From Amoebophrya sp. A120 (Eukaryota > Sar > Dinophyceae > Syndiniales > Amoebophryaceae), in the NCBI GenBank assembly GCA_905178155.1, contig CAJINV010000002.1, forward strand, positions 12,828,387 through 12,892,386: 64,000 bases of DNA. Direction: 5' to 3'. This document shows positions 1 to 10,023 of this stretch, piece by piece (the first letter of the stretch is position 1; each line of letters starts with the position of its first letter). The notes below the pieces were generated by a model. It saw only the letters and a program-made list of their open reading frames with translations. It had not been told where the DNA came from and searched no databases. The position numbers were made by a program, and so were the translations under genes.

Positions 1-862
1 CAGCCTGTTACAACTTGAGGTTGATTGAACAAAAGGGTGTCGTTTTCGTACTTCCCTCTCAGTGTTCCTTCGGTGAGGAACGTCAGGACTTTCTGTTGCG
101 ATGTAGAACGCAGCTCTCTAGTTGATTTATTCGCATATGTTGCTCTGCTGGCCGCTTGCAGTCGGCTTTCGCTTTTGTAACGTTTTGGCATATTTTATTC
201 ATCGTGGCAGTTCGTCGGCAGTACAATGTCCTGGGTCATCAACGTAAAAGAGAAGTTGCACTCTTGATCTGCAACTTTTAGGAGCACGCAGAAAGAAAAA
301 AAGTATTTGAACAAACTAGCACAGGGATGCACGCGAACCAGATCCACCCAGATGTCTTTAGCGCGCCACAAATCTTCACACGCAAATTAGTAAATACCCT
401 TTTATCATCTTCAAGAACGAAGACGATCTTGATGACTTTTGCAAATAGCACGGCTCGTTGTTGGACACTGAATAGAAGGATCTTGGTTGAGGTATCAAAA
501 GCCGGTCTGTCAAACTGATCCCGCCCAGCTTGTTGCCTATCCCTTCATAGCTCGCAAAGTGCCGAACTACTTAGAACTGATTTCTGCACTGATCAACTGC
601 AGTTTTGGAAAGAGAAGCAAAGGTTCCAAAAGTACACTGGCCGTCAAATATTGAATTTCAATTTTGAATACAGCGACTTAGAAGACCTAGTTGTAGGTGT
701 ACTAGTCGATGAAATTGAAGCTGTCCCACTTCTTCATCTACACCAGCAGCTGTCTATCGATGTAAGGAGTAGAATGTGCTGGTAACAATTTCTTTCGTGT
801 TTGTCTACTTTGTGAATTGAAAAAAAAAAGATTTTTACCTAAGATCTTTACTCGCCATAAAA
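1..862. other. Intergenic region, no gene recognised
   Basis: I see only short, uncharacteristic open frames here and no introner inverted repeats. It is probably the 3' flank of an upstream gene plus the promoter of the gene starting at 863. No promoter motif could be identified. Confidence 0.5.
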
Positions 863-3800
863 ATGTCAGACGGCGGGCGCGACTTGTCCCTGTCGCGGAG
901 CGCCAAGAACGAAGAGCTATCCTCGTCGGACGTGGAAAACAAGCAGAAGGCCCCCTCCGCCGCGGAAGAGGACCCCGCGCCGGCGGAAAAGGTTACCGCG
1001 AACGGCCATCATGAGGATGAAAAACCCGCGACCAAGCCCGCGGTGGTGTTGGCGCCTGGGGTCGATTATGGATTGCAAATATGTCTGGGTCTGGAAACAT
1101 GTAATGCTGAAAGTGAATCATAGACGCACTGCAATACGCAGCTATGCATGACAATTTTTTTGACTGCCATGTCTTACGTATTCCGCATGGCAAACTGTGT
1201 TTTTGCGCGACAGGTAAGAGGGCCTTTTCGTGCCTATGCAACACAGAGTCTTGAGTCATGCCAGACAAGCATGACAAGTCTCGCAATCTTCCAGACCCAG
1301 ACATTTTTGCATTTGATATCGATCCTGAGGTGATGGCAATCGCGCTGTCCTGGAACAAAACGGACGAAATTGGGTATTACAGTGAAAAATGCCCCCACCC
1401 CCAAATTTGCAATAATTTGTGATGCGAAGTTTCGAAATGAGAACTTTTTGTCATGCATGAAAGGAACATGAATCTTTATGATGCAGAGTCTAGGCGTATA
1501 TAGCGTTGCTTGCATGACAAGCGCCACTCTTGCTGGGATCTTTTGCAATACAAGTTTTCGCTATTCATCACGTTGGACATCTGTGATGCTGGTAGATGCA
1601 AGAGGGCGAGTGTTTCACTTGGAAAGGTTTGCAATACAAAGACTCCCGAGTTCGGGGGTGGGGGCATTTTTCATTGTAATATTGGGAACGACCGGCTGCA
1701 AGCGCGGGAAATGTGGTACAAGTGGGCGAACGCCAACGGCAAAATCTCCGCGGCCTTCGGGGACGTGTGGTATCAAATGCAAAAATGTCTGGGTCTGGAA
1801 ACTTGTGATGCTGGGTGGCGTATCATGATGAGGCCACAAGTGCTGGCCCAGCATGACAAGTTTCTGAGCTTCTAGGTGTTACCTATTCTGCATGACAAAC
1901 TGCGTTCCTGCATGACAGAAAAATGGAGCGGTTGGGTAACGTGCATGACAGATTCAAGAGTCATGCCAGACAAGCATGACAAACATGCATTCTTCCAGAC
2001 CCAGACATTTTTACATTTCATATGTGGCGGGCACTGACGAAACACCGCGAAGTGGAAAAGGAGCAGAAGGCGATATCCTGAGTAAAAACGTACCCACACC
2101 AGAGTTGTAATGCAGATTTGCAAAGACAGGAAGACTTGTAATGCGCATCCCCATGAGAGCCATTTCCAGTCGTGTTTTGGAATTTGTCATGCTGTGAACA
2201 GGATGAGCAGCTGGATTTGTGACGCGGCTGCACTTGCTAACCTGCACTACACTGCAGAGTGCAACTTGTCATGCGTGACTCGCAAAACTCCTAGGTTTGT
2301 GTTGCAAAATCCTCATCCTAACTCTGGCGTGGGTACGTTTTTACTCAGGATAGGCGATCGAGGAGCGGGAGCGGAAGAAAAAGGAACGAGAAGAAAAGCG
2401 CAAAGCCAAGGAGGAGGCCAAGCGAGGTTCGTTAGTTTGCCCTGATGTTGAACAACATGGAACAAACACTTTCTTTACGTTGATTTTGGTCGTGTGGTCC
2501 ATGATGGTATCTATGGTGAGCTGCAAAGTCTATCAAACGTCGTGGGGCTAGAAGATGAAGAAAGACTACTTATTGATACAAATAGGTTACGTACGACTTT
2601 GTATGAGCGGCCATTCGCTTCGTGATCCGGAAAAATTGCCACACAGTTGCCCCCGCTCTTTGGAAATACATTCGCAGTGGTCGTTCTCAAATAAAACTTC
2701 GCTCCTCCTATTCAAATTCAACAGCTGCCCTGGCCGAGAAGGGAAAGGTGTTGCTGGAAGTGGATTTACGGAAAAACCCGCACGACAGCAACTTGCCCGA
2801 GGACGAAGTGATCAAGCGGAAGATGGCCGACGTGGAGAAGTATCAAATGTAAAAATGTCTGGGTCTGGAAACATGTAAACTTCTGATGCGTATTTGAGAC
2901 CAGAAAAAAATCTGTCATGCATGGACCGCAAAAGTTGCTCATTTCTTGCCACCAAAAGAGGAAACTTGTCATGCGGATTAGGCATCGCCTAACCTGCTCA
3001 AAACCTGTGTTGCTAGGACTTGCACGCTAGACCTTCCGTGTCATGCACAAACAGCATCACACTTTTCCAGACCCAGACATTTTTACATTTGATAAGAAGT
3101 GGATCCCAGTTTTCGAGAAGTGCTGCAAGGAGCACACGTTTACGCGCAAGCTCCCCTTCAACATGCTTCACCTGTCGGACGTGATGCAAGCCGAATTCGG
3201 CTTCAAGCCCGACACCTCCGTCTGGGACATCCGCGGCCTCATGCGGCAAGTCGAGCAAACCTACAAGGAAGACGTACTTAAGTTTTAATATGGCCGATCC
3301 TTTTTCAATAGTTCCTGATGATAGAAAGGTTGGTAGATTTCTTGTTTCGATTTCAAATGATGTCCTCCTTAAACTATCCCAATACAACATTCTCCAGCCC
3401 TTTTTCGAGTTCGAAGACGAGGTGATCACGCGCGCGCGCCAGTCGTCCGCGGGACCGTTTCTCGTGTGGCTGAAGTGGCCGCTACGCATCGACCTCACGC
3501 AGGACCCGAACAAGTACCAGACCCAGTTCTACCAGGGCAAGCACCGGAACTTCGCGGAGGAGCATAACCCCGACTGGGCCACTACCAAGGCGGTGGGGGA
3601 TATGGGAGCGTCAGGATTGAAATCGACAAAGTTGAAATGATTTGTCATGCATAAAATGCAAGGCATGAAGTGCCTGTCTTGCCGGGATGGCAAGTGAAGC
3701 AGATTGTGAGCCTATTTAGGGTTTGGGATAGAGCTGCTAAAGGAGCATGACAAAAGCAGTCCTCTGTGCCCAAACAGCATGACAAATTGGATTCCGGTGC

Positions 3801-6800
3801 TCCGAACATTTGTCATGCGCCGCTTGGAAATTGGTGTTCCAACTGGTATCCGTTTTATGCATTACAAATTATTTCAACTTGGTCGATTTCAATCCTGACA
3901 CTCCCATAGGGGACAGCCGGGAGGGCTTCGAGTTTTCCAAAAACGCCATGATGGAGCAGTTTGAAAAAACTATCAAAGTGAAAAATCCCCCCTCCCCATA
4001 TCGGAAACGGAAGATGCGCGAACTTGTGATGGTGTATTTGAGTACACAAATCGACTTGTATTGCTAGAAGGCCAAGAGACGAAGCTGCGGCCCAAATTGC
4101 AGGCAATCTGTCATGCTGTTTCCCACTTCCAGTTGCCTCCTGTCATCGTGGAGCTGCAAGGCTTTCCCAGGCTAGACAGCACTACAGTCTGCGTCTTTTG
4201 CCTTCTAGCATCACAAAGCTGATTTGTGACCACGAATCTGCATCACAGATTTCCGTTTTGATATGGGGAGGGGGCATTTTTCATTGTAATAAAATCGCTG
4301 CAGAAAATGTGCGACGAGGGGCTGCCCGCACCGCTGCCGCTGCCGGCGAAAGAGGTACTGATTTCATGCCATGCCTTTGCATGGTTTTATGCATGACAAA
4401 TTTGCGAACTTCTATTTTTTTACTTCATCCCGATCGCAGCCTGCAGCTATCATTTCCAGCACATGTCAGGGGATAAGATATTGATGAGGGATTTTTGAAC
4501 AACATACTCGGATAGAGACACAATGTTCATCAAGATCAAAAAATACTACAAATTACGATGGTATAATGGTGTACCATCTACTTGGAGGTCGCATACTACC
4601 AAGTAATTTACAGCCGCTCGTCCTGCCTGGTTGTACGACAGCTATGAAATAACAAAAACACGGATGGAAAAGAAACAGGATTGTTGAATGATCACAATGC
4701 AATGGATGAAGGCCTCCATATTACAATTTGAATTTCCAAAACGAAATAATTCAGGTGATGCGTACGATGTTGAACGAGAAACCGGAGATGCAGATTTTGA
4801 ACTCCGAGTTTATGCAAACCAGCGACATGCTGGCGGAGGCTCGCCGCCGGGGATATGTCCAGATGGACCGGGAAGACATTATCTGGGTCAAGTTTCCCTA
4901 CACCAGCAAGACGAACCCGCGACCGAGCAAAAACCCGCGGTTCGCCGCGGGGAAGCTGTCCAACTACGACCTGGACCGCGGGTTCGGCAAGGGCAAGGGC
5001 AAAAAGGGGAAGTACGAGTGGGAGCTGAACCGCAAAGACTCGCCGGCGCGCGAAGCCACGGTGCAGACTCGCAACGACGTGGATATGCGGGAAAAAAGAA
5101 GCAAGAGTCGGGACCGCGGTGACAGGCCGCGGGGTGGTCGGGGTCGCAGCGATTCCAGGCGCCGCCGCGACATCGACCGCACTAACGATGCCCCGAAGAA
5201 GGGTGGATCCCGATACGACGACGCACCGCAGAGTACTAAACCCGAACGCGGCGGACTCGCGCCCCCGCCCGGGCCCCCGCCGGCCATTAACAAGTGGGAC
5301 AACTACGAAACAGCCAAGGATCGCAAACGTATATATAATGCGCTGTTTTCTTTACGCTTTTGCTTTGGCGCGATGATTGATACAGAGTTTGGGCCAGTTG
5401 TATCTTTGCGGTTGGACGAAAATGAAGCTGTACCCTGTTCCGGCCTATTGAGCAGTACAACAGAGATTCGCTATGCTTTATTTTCAGACGATCAAATTCG
5501 AAATTCAAATTTCAACTTGTCAGCCCCGAAAAGATTCGAATCGCGTGGGGAACACCGTCGAGGAAATAAAATGCGCGACACCTCAGCACCGCGTGGAGGC
5601 CGTGGCGGACCACCGGTATTGCTTTTCAAGTTGATAGATGCCCACCCTTGATATGCTAGGAGTAATAAATTCTATGTCTGTGTCATCGAAAAATGGAAAT
5701 AAAAATCTCGCAGCAAAATAACATGAAACCGCACTGGCATGCACCTGTGTTTTGAGATCGTGAGTCCTTGCCTTGGACAACAGGAAAGCATAATTCCTTG
5801 GCTCAACTACAAACAAGTTTTCCGAAAACACACTACAACAGGATAACAAGCGTCGTCGTGACAGTCGTGGAGCTGGCGGACGTGACCGCGAGGAGCCGCC
5901 CCAGAAGCGAAGACGGGAGGATTCTCGTGAGCGCAAGGGCAAGGGCAAGGGTCGTGAGGATTCGCGCGAACGGAAGGGCAGGGGAAAAGGCCGTGACGAC
6001 TCTCGTGACCGAAAAGGGAAGGGCAAAGGCCGTGATGACTCTCGTGACCGCAAGGGGAAGGGCAAAGGACGTGACGACTCCCGTGACCGCAAGGGCAAAG
6101 GCAAAGACCGCGACGACTCCCGGGACCGCAAGGGAAAGGGGAAGCAGGGGCGTGACGATTCCCGGGACCGCAAGGGGAAAGGAAAGCAGGATCGCGACAC
6201 CTCGCGCGGGCGGAAAGGCGAGATGACGAAGGGCCGGGAAAAAGATCGTGACGACTCCCGGGACCGCAAGGGAAAGGGAAAGAACAACCGCTCTCCATCT
6301 ACCCGTGATCGCAAAAACCGCGACCCTTCGCGCGACCGACGACCGCCAACCCCGAAGGGCCGCGGCAAGGACCGGTCGGAATCTCGCGGTGGTCGCAAGG
6401 GCGCAGGAGCACCACCCGCTGCGGGCAAGGATCGCTCGCGTTCCCGCGACGCACCGGCAGCTGCGCGCGGTGGCCGCAAGGACAGCCGCGGTCCGGCAAA
6501 GGGCTCGGGCAAGAGAGACCGGTCGGCCCCGCGAGGCGGTCGATCCCCACCCCGCGACCGCTCCCCGCCACGAAATGCTCCGCGGGGCGGCCGCGACACC
6601 AGCCGTGGACCGGCGCGCGGCCGCGAGCCGCCGGCCCGGGAACCCGCACGACGCGATGACCGGGAGGAGCGCGGTCGGCGGGACGAACCCAGAGCGCGGT
6701 CCGAAAGACGCGGTGGGTCCGCGAGACGCGGCGGGTCCGAAAGACGCGGCAACGACCGGGACCGACGCCCGCCCAGTCGCGGACGGGGGCGGGACGCGCC

Positions 6801-6828
6801 GCCGCCACGGGACTCGCGCCGTCGGTGA
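863..6828 (+). CDS. RD/RS-rich nuclear-type protein with many introner introns (hypothetical)
   Basis: A 12-exon gene of about 874 residues. Exons: 863-1066, 1324-1374, 1687-1770, 2028-2073, 2358-2426, 2725-2840, 3100-3273, 3398-3600, 3914-3970, 4297-4354, 4755-about 5329, about 5841-6828. Seven introns are introners; those at 2427, 3274 and 4355 are GT-AG. The last intron is open in frame, but its borders are unclear. The start ATG opens an acidic N-terminus (MSDGGRDLSL), followed by a charged helical stretch rich in E, K and R, a conserved-looking middle (residues about 200-400), and a long C-terminal tail of repeated D-D-S-R-D-R-K-G-K-G-K units followed by RGG- and RS-like sequence. Such tails are usual in RNA-binding or splicing-associated nuclear proteins, so that role is an inference from composition. 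I recognise no catalytic domain. Long minus-strand frames over the last exon are shadows of the repeat. Confidence 0.75.
1067..1318 (+). mobile_element. Introner, family A (intron 1 of RD/RS-rich gene)
   Basis: The termini carry the inverted ATGTCTGGGTCTGGAA / TTCCAGACCCAGACAT core. Perfect 5-bp duplication TCGAT at 1062-1066 and 1319-1323. Removing the element plus one copy joins GVD to PEV in frame. The 5' TIR has decayed slightly. Confidence 0.88.
1375..1681 (+). mobile_element. Introner, family B
   Basis: TIR core GTGAAAAATGCCCCCACCCC with its complement at the 3' end. Perfect duplication TTGGG (1370-1374, 1682-1686). The join reads DEIG-NDRL in frame. Confidence 0.88.
1771..2022 (+). 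mobile_element. Introner, family A
   Basis: Starts TATCAAATGC and carries the TGTCTGGGTCTGG core, inverted at the 3' end. Duplication TGTGG (1766-1770, 2023-2027). The interior holds several TGTCATGC/GCATGACA words. In-frame join GDVW-RAL. Confidence 0.9.
2074..2352 (+). mobile_element. Introner, family C
   Basis: TIRs TATCCTGAGTAAAAACGT and complement. Duplication GGCGA (2069-2073, 2353-2357). In-frame join into the charged EERERKKK stretch. Confidence 0.9.
2841..3094 (+). mobile_element. Introner, family A
   Basis: TATCAAATGTAAAAATG start and mirrored end. Duplication AGAAG (2836-2840, 3095-3099). In-frame join DVEK-WIPV. Confidence 0.9.
3601..3908 (+). mobile_element. Introner, family D
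   Basis: TIRs contain GTCAGGATTGAAATCGACAA and complement. Duplication GGGGA (3596-3600, 3909-3913). In-frame join AVGD-SREG. A second copy of this family is at 10297. Confidence 0.9.
3971..4291 (+). mobile_element. Introner, family B, decayed duplication
   Basis: GTGAAAAATCCCCCCTCCCC start, GGGGGCATTTTTCATTGTAA end. The flanking 5-mers AAAAC and AAATC match at 4 of 5 positions. Excision of element plus 5 bases keeps the frame (FEKT-LQKMCDEG). Confidence 0.82.
5890..6280 (+). repeat. In-frame minisatellite coding for D-S-R-D-R-K-G-K units
   Basis: About nine imperfect 36-42-base units coding for (D/E)-D-S-R-(D/E)-R-K-G-(K/R)-G-K-x lie at the start of the last exon of the RD/RS gene. Copies differ mostly at third codon positions, so the protein repeat is being kept while the DNA drifts. 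Confidence 0.8.
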
Positions 6829-7918
6829 GGGAGCTGGTGCTGGATTCGAGTTTGATCTTTCTCGGTGCGGACGCAGGACGTTGACCATTTTTTATGACAC
6901 GGATGTCGTGAAAGAAAACACGGCAGACGAACCCTTTTCCCTGAAAAATTGACGATTGTACTACTAGAACAAGTAACTACTAAAATTTTATATGAGTAGG
7001 AGTTGCAGCTGCGCATGCTATGCCTATCGCATGAACAAGGGTCAACGACCGAAGCATCGCATGAAGGACAACTACGAAGCAGGCAATAGTACTATGCATG
7101 AAGGGTCAACGACCGAAATCCAAGAAATCAAATGATCCGCAATCACCGCTGTCTGCCGGAGTACGGTAATTATAAAGAAGATGATTTAATAAATGTAGAG
7201 CTGGAAAAATGAAAATCTTCAACAAAACCACGCGAGAGGCACAAGATTTGTATCTAGGTATTTGCGGCCGGACGCAGCTTCCAACGCAAAAGATACTATA
7301 CTTACAACAGTTAGAGAGTATGGAGACAGCACTAGCCTCCTCACCGAGTACTTCACCCTCACACATGAACCCCCCATGACGAAAAATTTTTCCCGAAAAA
7401 TTTGTAGCCCACCGCCCAACATTGTTTCACTTTTTGAAATCAAAATCAAGTTCAAAAGATTTGAAGAACAAGTATATGCTTGTACGCCAACTTGCAGCTG
7501 CATGTGTCGTGTTTGTAACTTTGAGTGCTAGATGAAGAGGAGCACAAAGAAGTCTGGTGTGGATCCTATACATCCTGTACATGCTGTACTTCTTGTTTGC
7601 GTTCATTGGTTCATCTTTCTCAATGTGTGGATGCGCTGTAGGTTTTCGTGCTGTCAGATGGGCTCCCTCAGAGAGAGGCAATATTTTTGTTCGCTCACAT
7701 GATATTCGCCTGGCCTTTGCACTCCACGGACCGACAGCCACTGTGAAGTCGGATTATTTTTCGGATTCGCGGGGAATCCATTTTGAGACGGGATACCTGC
7801 GTGGCGTTATCATTGGTTGATTCCGCAAAGCGAGCAGCGAGAGAACCTTCAACATGCTCGTCATGGCAAACTGCAGTATGAGTAAACAAAAATTAACATT
7901 TCACTTGCAAAGAAAAAG
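6829..7918. other. Intergenic region
   Basis: About 1.1 kb with no frame that looks coding, no introner and no recognisable RNA gene. It separates two + strand genes. Confidence 0.5.
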
Positions 7919-9450
7919 ATGAATCAGCGTCAAGTTCTCTGGTCTCCCAACGTGCGCGCGGTCCGGGCGCGAGCAGTTCAGGATGCGCGCGCGCGTATCT
8001 TCAACGATGTGGAGAAGAAGGTCGGGGAGCACATGTTCCGCAGGCCTCTGGAGGGGCCGCGGTTGAATCGCCATTATTTCCCGTCCAAATTTCAGTTCCA
8101 GAGCTTTCACTTGGACGAGTACTACGACATGCAAGAAGCGCGGTTTGACCCGGAAGTGGTAGCCTACCGGCGACGGCAGCTGTGGGCCGACGACACAGCA
8201 GACCGGACCGAATGGATGCAGCGCATGCAGAGGGTCCTGGACAAAGTGCAGGCGGCGCGAAGGAGAGGCGTAGATTTGAAAGCCATGCTTGACGAGAAAA
8301 CTCGAGCGCACGTCGACCTGTTGTTTTCGAGTGACCCGCGAAAGAAACGTAAGGAAACCGACGTCCCTGCTACCGCACAAGATGTTGAAATTATAAATGT
8401 ACGGTCTGTTCTGTCCCGCCAGGAAATTTTGGAGCTGCGTGAGGTGCTGGCTGTTGCGGACCAGATGCTGCCACTGGAGGCAACTACAACGTGTGCTGGC
8501 CCAGACGATACTTCATCTGCCGCCAAAAATCCGCCGGCTGCGGCTTCGAGAGAAAGTTGCGAAGAAGTAGCTGCGGTCCCGCTTCTTGCTGGTGGAAGTC
8601 AAGAGAGAGTCGTCGGCGACGCCGATGTTTCCACTGCTGCGCCGGACAGCGCTGGCGAAGTAAGCGGGGAACAAGAGGATGAAAATGGGGCGAGGAGCAC
8701 GGAAAACAAAGCGGCGAAAAAGCTGGTCCGTCATAGGTTTGTAGATCCGATGTACCGACGGCGGCGACTAAAGTGGCTGGAGCGGTTCTGCTATCAAATG
8801 TAAAAATGTCTGGGTCTGGAAGCTTGCCAGGTTTGTCATGCATATTCTGAAAGACTCATGATGTCTGTGATGCATGCTCTAGCATGACAGATTTTAGAGG
8901 CCTTTGTGATGCCTCTACCGCATGAGAAATGCCCTCTCCGGGTAGCACAAACTGGAGTTCTGTTGCTGGTCATGCAATGCAAATTTTTTTAGAATCCAGA
9001 GACAGCATCACAAGTTCCAACCTTCCAGACCCAGACATTTTTACATTTGATATCTGCCGGGGATTGCACAGGAAGAAAGAGAAACAGTACAACCCCTACT
9101 ACCTTACGCACCCAGACGAGAAGCCTGTGTGGCCGGACAACCTCTATCAAATGCAAAAATGTCTGGGTCTGGAAGAATGCAAGATTTGTCATTCATATTT
9201 CTCATGGATCATAATGCCTGTAATGCTTGGCCTAGCATCGCAGACATTTAGAGGGCTTTCTGATGCACCTTCCGCATGAGAAATGCCCTATCCGTGTAGC
9301 AAAAACTGCACCCCTCTTGCTGGTCACGCAATACAATTTTTTTTAGAGTCCAGAAACAGCATGACAAGTTGCAATCTTCCAGACCCAGACACTTTTGCAG
9401 TTGACAACCTCGGCAGTGTCACCATTCGGTGGCCGAATCCGGCGGCATGA
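7919..9450 (+). CDS. Basic hypothetical protein, 332 residues
   Basis: Three exons (7919-8791, 9058-9144, 9412-9450) separated by two family A introners; both joins are in frame and total 333 codons. The N-terminal part is Arg-rich and helical (MNQRQVLWSPNVRAVRARA), with a middle region rich in A, E and S and a short basic segment near residues 275-310. The C-terminus contains YNPYYLTHPDEKPVWPDN. I recognise no family. The compact, basic, aromatic-rich ends resemble those of organellar ribosomal or assembly proteins, but this is only a guess. Both introns lie in the last 40 codons, so insertion was biased to the 3' end of this gene. Confidence 0.7.
8792..9052 (+). mobile_element. Introner, family A
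   Basis: Full family A TIRs. Duplication TCTGC (8787-8791, 9053-9057). In-frame join RFC-RGLHR. Confidence 0.9.
9145..9406 (+). mobile_element. Introner, family A
   Basis: TATCAAATGCAAAAATG start; the end is altered to CAGTTGACA. Duplication ACCTC (9140-9144, 9407-9411), with CA before it also shared. The interior resembles the copy at 8792, so the two are close relatives in one gene. Confidence 0.88.
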
Positions 9451-10023
9451 GGGATGTGAAGATCTAGTCTACATGTCTAAAATATTAAATTATATAAAGC
9501 GCTTTTTCTTTCGGCGTCGGATGGTCAAGAACACTTCTATCGATGACGCTATTAGCAGGTTTTGGTTCACGTACAACATGCGTTGAAGACGTATGAAGAA
9601 ATCAGGTTTTGGTGCAGTTCCTGAGCAAGAACGGGTCTCGGCCTACAGATACAGAACGATACAGAGTATGGAACAATGTCGTACTTCCGGCAGCAGTGTC
9701 CTCGTTCTTTTTCGTGTACGTGTTCTCAATTTTCACAACAAAAACATTATGCGACGGACCACCTCTTGTCTTTGGCTAAGTAGACCGCACCTGCGAACAG
9801 GCTTTTGGTCCCGATCGTTTCTGTTTTGCCTACTGGAGCACGCTTTCCGTTTGACACTCTTGCCTGTCACAATCCCGCCCACGATACCGTTTCTACTGCT
9901 TGCGTCTTCTACTGGAGCACTTCTACTGAGGCGCGAATCGCGCTGGGTCAGCAGCACCAAATGGCCTCTTTGAATTCATCGAGAGTGAACGCGGCCACTT
10001 GAAACAAGGTTTCAGAACTTACT
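9451..10023. other. Intergenic region
   Basis: Contains AT-rich sequence and one 126-codon frame (9593-9973) without coding character. No other structure seen. Confidence 0.45.

Noticed and set aside
5583-7016. A 477-codon minus-strand frame and a 351-codon minus-strand frame (5833-6888)
   Set aside because: Both are reverse-strand shadows of the Arg/Asp/Gly-rich repeat exon of the + strand gene; their composition is explained by complementary codons.
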